Positions 15,738-17,570 of a stretch of 17,570 nucleotides of DNA are shown here, piece by piece. Position numbers and translations under genes: made by a program. Source of the DNA: JAVWIF01 sp036639635. Its GTDB lineage: Bacteria; Bacillota_I; Bacilli_A; Erysipelotrichales; Erysipelotrichaceae. The notes beneath the pieces were generated by a model. The model did no database searches. It had not been told where the DNA came from and was given only the letters and a program-made list of their open reading frames with translations. The stretch spans positions 1 to 17,570 of the forward strand of contig JAVWIF010000039.1 of assembly GCA_036639635.1 (NCBI GenBank), given 5' to 3'. The number at the start of each line of letters is the position of its first letter. The stretch's first letter is position 1.

Positions 15738-16670
15738 CTATTTGAATTCTTTCTCATAGGTATCAATATTACTTTTATCTACTAAAACTAGTTTTGCTGG
15801 TATCAATTTTTTTGTCGGTTCTTTATGTTCTTTTACCTTTTCATATAATATTTTAATCGATTCATACCCATAATCATAAAAGGATGTAACAACACTTCCT
15901 GCTATTTTCCCTTTTTTAATGAGTGCAATCGTATCATACATGTCGTCTACTCCATAGATTTGAATATCTGCTTGATTTTTCGTATATTCTTTCGCTTCTA
16001 CACAACCTATGGCATTTTCTCCGGCTAAATTAATGGCCAAATTCATATCTGTTTGTTCACGAAATATCTTTGCCCATTCATTTTTAGAACGTATTATATC
16101 TGATTTTGATTCACTAATAGAAACAACTTCAAACCCACCTTCATGCGTTTTAAATACCTTACGGATAGCATCCATTTGTTTCTGTGCTAAATCAAAGCTT
16201 AAATCAGATACTTGAAAACCAATCTTTAAAAAGGTAGTCGCCCCCATTTTGTGTTCAATATCATTTAATAATAATTCTGCTTGTTCATCAAAGTCTTTCG
16301 TAATAGTAGCCAATGGATTTGCACCTTGTAAAGGAGAATCAACTAGTACAAACGGAATTCCTTTTTTTGTTCCACTTTCAATAAGTGATGGATGAATAAT
16401 ACCTTGTGTTATGATACCATCTGCTTGTTTCATAAGTCCTGTATGAATTGCATCTTCCATCGCACTTATAGAGATACGGGCAGGACCTTTCCAATCGCAT
16501 TGTACTTTAAAGTCTTTACAGGCAGCTTCCATTCCGCTCTTCGCCTGTAACCATAAGGGATGATTTGTTAAAGGAGAAGCAAACAAAAAATAAGTAGGTT
16601 CTTGCAGAGGTTCTTGTTTGCTGCAACCACTCATTATAAATATTAGTACGATTATAATTATCTTTTTCAT
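15738..16670 (-). CDS. Sugar-binding lipoprotein of the periplasmic-binding-protein type (Peripla_BP_4), sensory partner
   Basis: The 310-residue protein has a lipoprotein signal with lipobox IMSGC, so C16 would be lipidated and the protein anchored outside the membrane. The rest is a two-lobed type I binding fold like ribose/xylose/galactose-binding proteins: KQADGIITQGIIHPSLIESGTKKGIPFVLVDSP repeats the D-G-I-I plus I-P-V pattern, written here only in part as GIITQG (85-90) and GIPFVLVDSP (104-113), and IQIYGVDDMYDT (about 236-247) matches the hinge/GxD element. It is the first gene of the sensing operon, followed after 8 bases by the kinase. This order resembles the XylFII-LytS-YesN systems, where the binding protein docks on the kinase. 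The sugar is unknown. GGGG seven bases before the ATG is the ribosome binding site. A role as a transporter component is less likely because no ABC permease or ATPase gene follows. Confidence 0.85.
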   Translation of the reverse strand: MKKIIIIVLIFIMSGCSKQEPLQEPTYFLFASPLTNHPLWLQAKSGMEAACKDFKVQCDWKGPARISISAMEDAIHTGLMKQADGIITQGIIHPSLIESGTKKGIPFVLVDSPLQGANPLATITKDFDEQAELLLNDIEHKMGATTFLKIGFQVSDLSFDLAQKQMDAIRKVFKTHEGGFEVVSISESKSDIIRSKNEWAKIFREQTDMNLAINLAGENAIGCVEAKEYTKNQADIQIYGVDDMYDTIALIKKGKIAGSVVTSFYDYGYESIKILYEKVKEHKEPTKKLIPAKLVLVDKSNIDTYEKEFK

Positions 16671-16694
16671 AATACTTCCCCTTTCATCTTTCTT

Positions 16695-16703
16695 ATTTTA
16701 CCA
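16695..16703 (-). promoter_or_regulatory. Extended -10 promoter of the sensing operon
   Basis: On the minus strand TGGTAAAAT, an extended -10 element. The transcript would start near 16688, giving an 18-base leader. The -35 region is not consensus-like and is covered by the 20-bp palindrome. Confidence 0.5.
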
Positions 16704-16706
16704 TAT

Positions 16707-16726
16707 TTTTATGCAATTGCATAAAA
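16707..16726. repeat. 20-bp perfect palindrome over the sensing-operon promoter, candidate operator
   Basis: TTTTATGCAATTGCATAAAA is its own reverse complement. Relative to the predicted start near 16688 it covers about -19 to -38, where a repressor would block RNA polymerase. Its right half is also the T tract of the ptsI terminator. It lacks the central CG of a catabolite-responsive element. Confidence 0.55.
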
Positions 16727-16750
16727 GAAAACAGTGCAAGCACTGTTTTC
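16718..16750 (-). terminator. Rho-independent terminator of ptsI
   Basis: GAAAACAGTG (16727-16736) and CACTGTTTTC (16741-16750) form a perfect 10-bp stem with a CAAG loop. On the minus strand it is followed by TTTTATG. It lies 11 bases beyond the ptsI stop codon. Confidence 0.88.
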
Positions 16751-16761
16751 TATCGTCTGTA

Positions 16762-17570
16762 TTATTTTTTAATTGTTGTCTTTACAAGTTCTAATACTTC
16801 TTGCGCAGTTCCTAATTTTAATGCTTCTGCAGCTAAGTTTTCCATTGCTTTTTTATCTAAGCCATTTACCATTTTACGAGCTGCTAAAATAGAAGTAGCT
16901 GACATTGAGAATTCGTCTAATCCCATACCTAATAACAATGGTACAGCATACACTTCTCCAGCCATTTCTCCACACATACCAGTCCATTTGCCTTCTTTAT
17001 GAGCTCCTTGGATTGTCATATTTACCAAACGTAAAATAGATGGGTTATAAGGTTGGTATAAGTAGGATACATGTTCACTCATACGATCTGCTGCCATTGT
17101 GTATTGAATTAAGTCGTTTGTTCCAATAGAGAAGAAGTCTGCTTCTTTCGCAAAGTTTTCAGCATTTACAGCAGCAGCTGGTATTTCTACCATCATTCCA
17201 ACTTCAATGTTATCTGATACTTTTACACCTTCTTTAATCAAGTTTGCTTTTTCTTCATTAAACAATCCTTTTGCAGTTCTAAATTCATCAATAGTAGCAA
17301 TCATAGGGAACATAATACATAGTTTTCCATAAATACTTGCACGAATTAATGCACGTAATTGAGTACGGAAAATATCAGTACGATCTAGACACAAACGAAT
17401 CGCTCTATATCCTAAGAAAGGGTTCATTTCTTCAGGGAACGTAAAGTAAGATAGTTTCTTATCTCCACCAATATCTAAGGTACGTACAACTACTTTACGC
17501 CCTTCCATTCCTTCTAATACTTCTTTATATGCAGCAAATTGTTCATCTTCTGTTGGGAAGTGATCAGCAT
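16762..17570 (-). CDS. ptsI: Phosphoenolpyruvate-protein phosphotransferase (PTS Enzyme I), C-terminal part
   Basis: The last 268 or so residues of Enzyme I are in view; the gene continues beyond the window, so the N-terminal phospho-histidine domain is not seen. The visible PEP-binding barrel begins with FPTEDEQFAAY and contains VRTLDIGGDK, GYRAIR, MVEIPAAA, SIGTNDLIQY and GMCGEMAG, which supply the arginines, the metal-binding Glu and Asp and the active-site Cys known from the family. Enzyme I transfers phosphate from PEP to HPr at the start of the sugar phosphotransferase chain. An ATG at 17508 is internal (Met in LEGMEGR) and not the start. The stop is followed by a strong terminator, so ptsI is the last gene of its unit. 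Confidence 0.96.
   Translation of the reverse strand, partial: ADHFPTEDEQFAAYKEVLEGMEGRKVVVRTLDIGGDKKLSYFTFPEEMNPFLGYRAIRLCLDRTDIFRTQLRALIRASIYGKLCIMFPMIATIDEFRTAKGLFNEEKANLIKEGVKVSDNIEVGMMVEIPAAAVNAENFAKEADFFSIGTNDLIQYTMAADRMSEHVSYLYQPYNPSILRLVNMTIQGAHKEGKWTGMCGEMAGEVYAVPLLLGMGLDEFSMSATSILAARKMVNGLDKKAMENLAAEALKLGTAQEVLELVKTTIKK

Noticed and set aside
16707..16726. Reading the 20-bp palindrome as a catabolite-responsive element for CcpA
   Set aside because: The site lacks the central CG and the TGNAA half-site pattern expected for a cre.
17502..17508. ATG at 17508 as the start of a short, separate ptsI-like gene
   Set aside because: The frame remains open upstream to the window edge with conserved Enzyme I residues (PTEDEQFAAY), so this Met is internal.
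1..17570. CRISPR arrays, tRNA or rRNA genes and insertion sequences
   Set aside because: No spaced direct repeats, cloverleaf-like segments, rRNA-like sequence or transposase frames were seen in either strand by eye; very short or decayed copies cannot be excluded.

Overview
The window is AT-rich DNA from a Gram-positive bacterium of the Firmicutes/Bacillota type. I base this on strong AGGAGG-like ribosome binding sites, rho-independent terminators, PyrR, oligoendopeptidase F, an M42 aminopeptidase, a SWIM/SNF2 helicase and a LytS/YesN-type sensor pair with a sugar-binding lipoprotein. Erysipelotrichia or a nearby low-GC clade is my best guess, but the sequence alone does not prove it. TGA ends the histidine kinase gene, so the code is the standard bacterial one and not the Mycoplasma code. 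I see no transposase, integrase, phage gene, CRISPR array, rRNA or tRNA; this looks like ordinary chromosome.

Layout. Left part (1-3614, minus strand): a beta-propeller lactonase-like gene whose end overlaps the start of a gene cut by the window edge, and upstream of it a membrane diguanylate cyclase with two extracellular solute-binding domains, closed by its own terminator. Middle part (3851-10617, plus strand): three transcription units, namely a SWIM/SNF2 helicase, pyrR tightly coupled to an M42 aminopeptidase, and pepF, each with a visible promoter and terminator. Right part (10689-17570, minus strand): a secreted SGNH-hydrolase-like protein, a small cysteine-rich ATC-hydrolase-family protein, a 382-base gap, a sugar-binding lipoprotein/LytS-type kinase/AraC-type response regulator operon, and the 3' end of ptsI (PTS Enzyme I).

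How the genes fit together. The clearest functional unit is the three-gene sensing operon at 16670-12738. It has the architecture of the XylFII-LytS-YesN three-component systems of Clostridia, in which a binding protein presents a sugar to the kinase. It lies beside ptsI, but no ABC transporter or other target operon is in view, so its ligand and targets are unknown. The diguanylate cyclase is a second, independent environmental sensor. PepF and the M42 enzyme are cytoplasmic peptide-degrading enzymes, and PyrR is encoded here without pyrimidine biosynthesis genes.

Three annotated starts differ from the longest open frame (diguanylate cyclase, M42 peptidase, response regulator), and ribosome binding sites decide each one. 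The most noteworthy non-coding signals are two perfect palindromes, 20 bp over the sensing-operon promoter and 18 bp between the SGNH and ATC-family genes, and a recurrent extended -10 promoter form. I did not find an obviously new multi-gene system.
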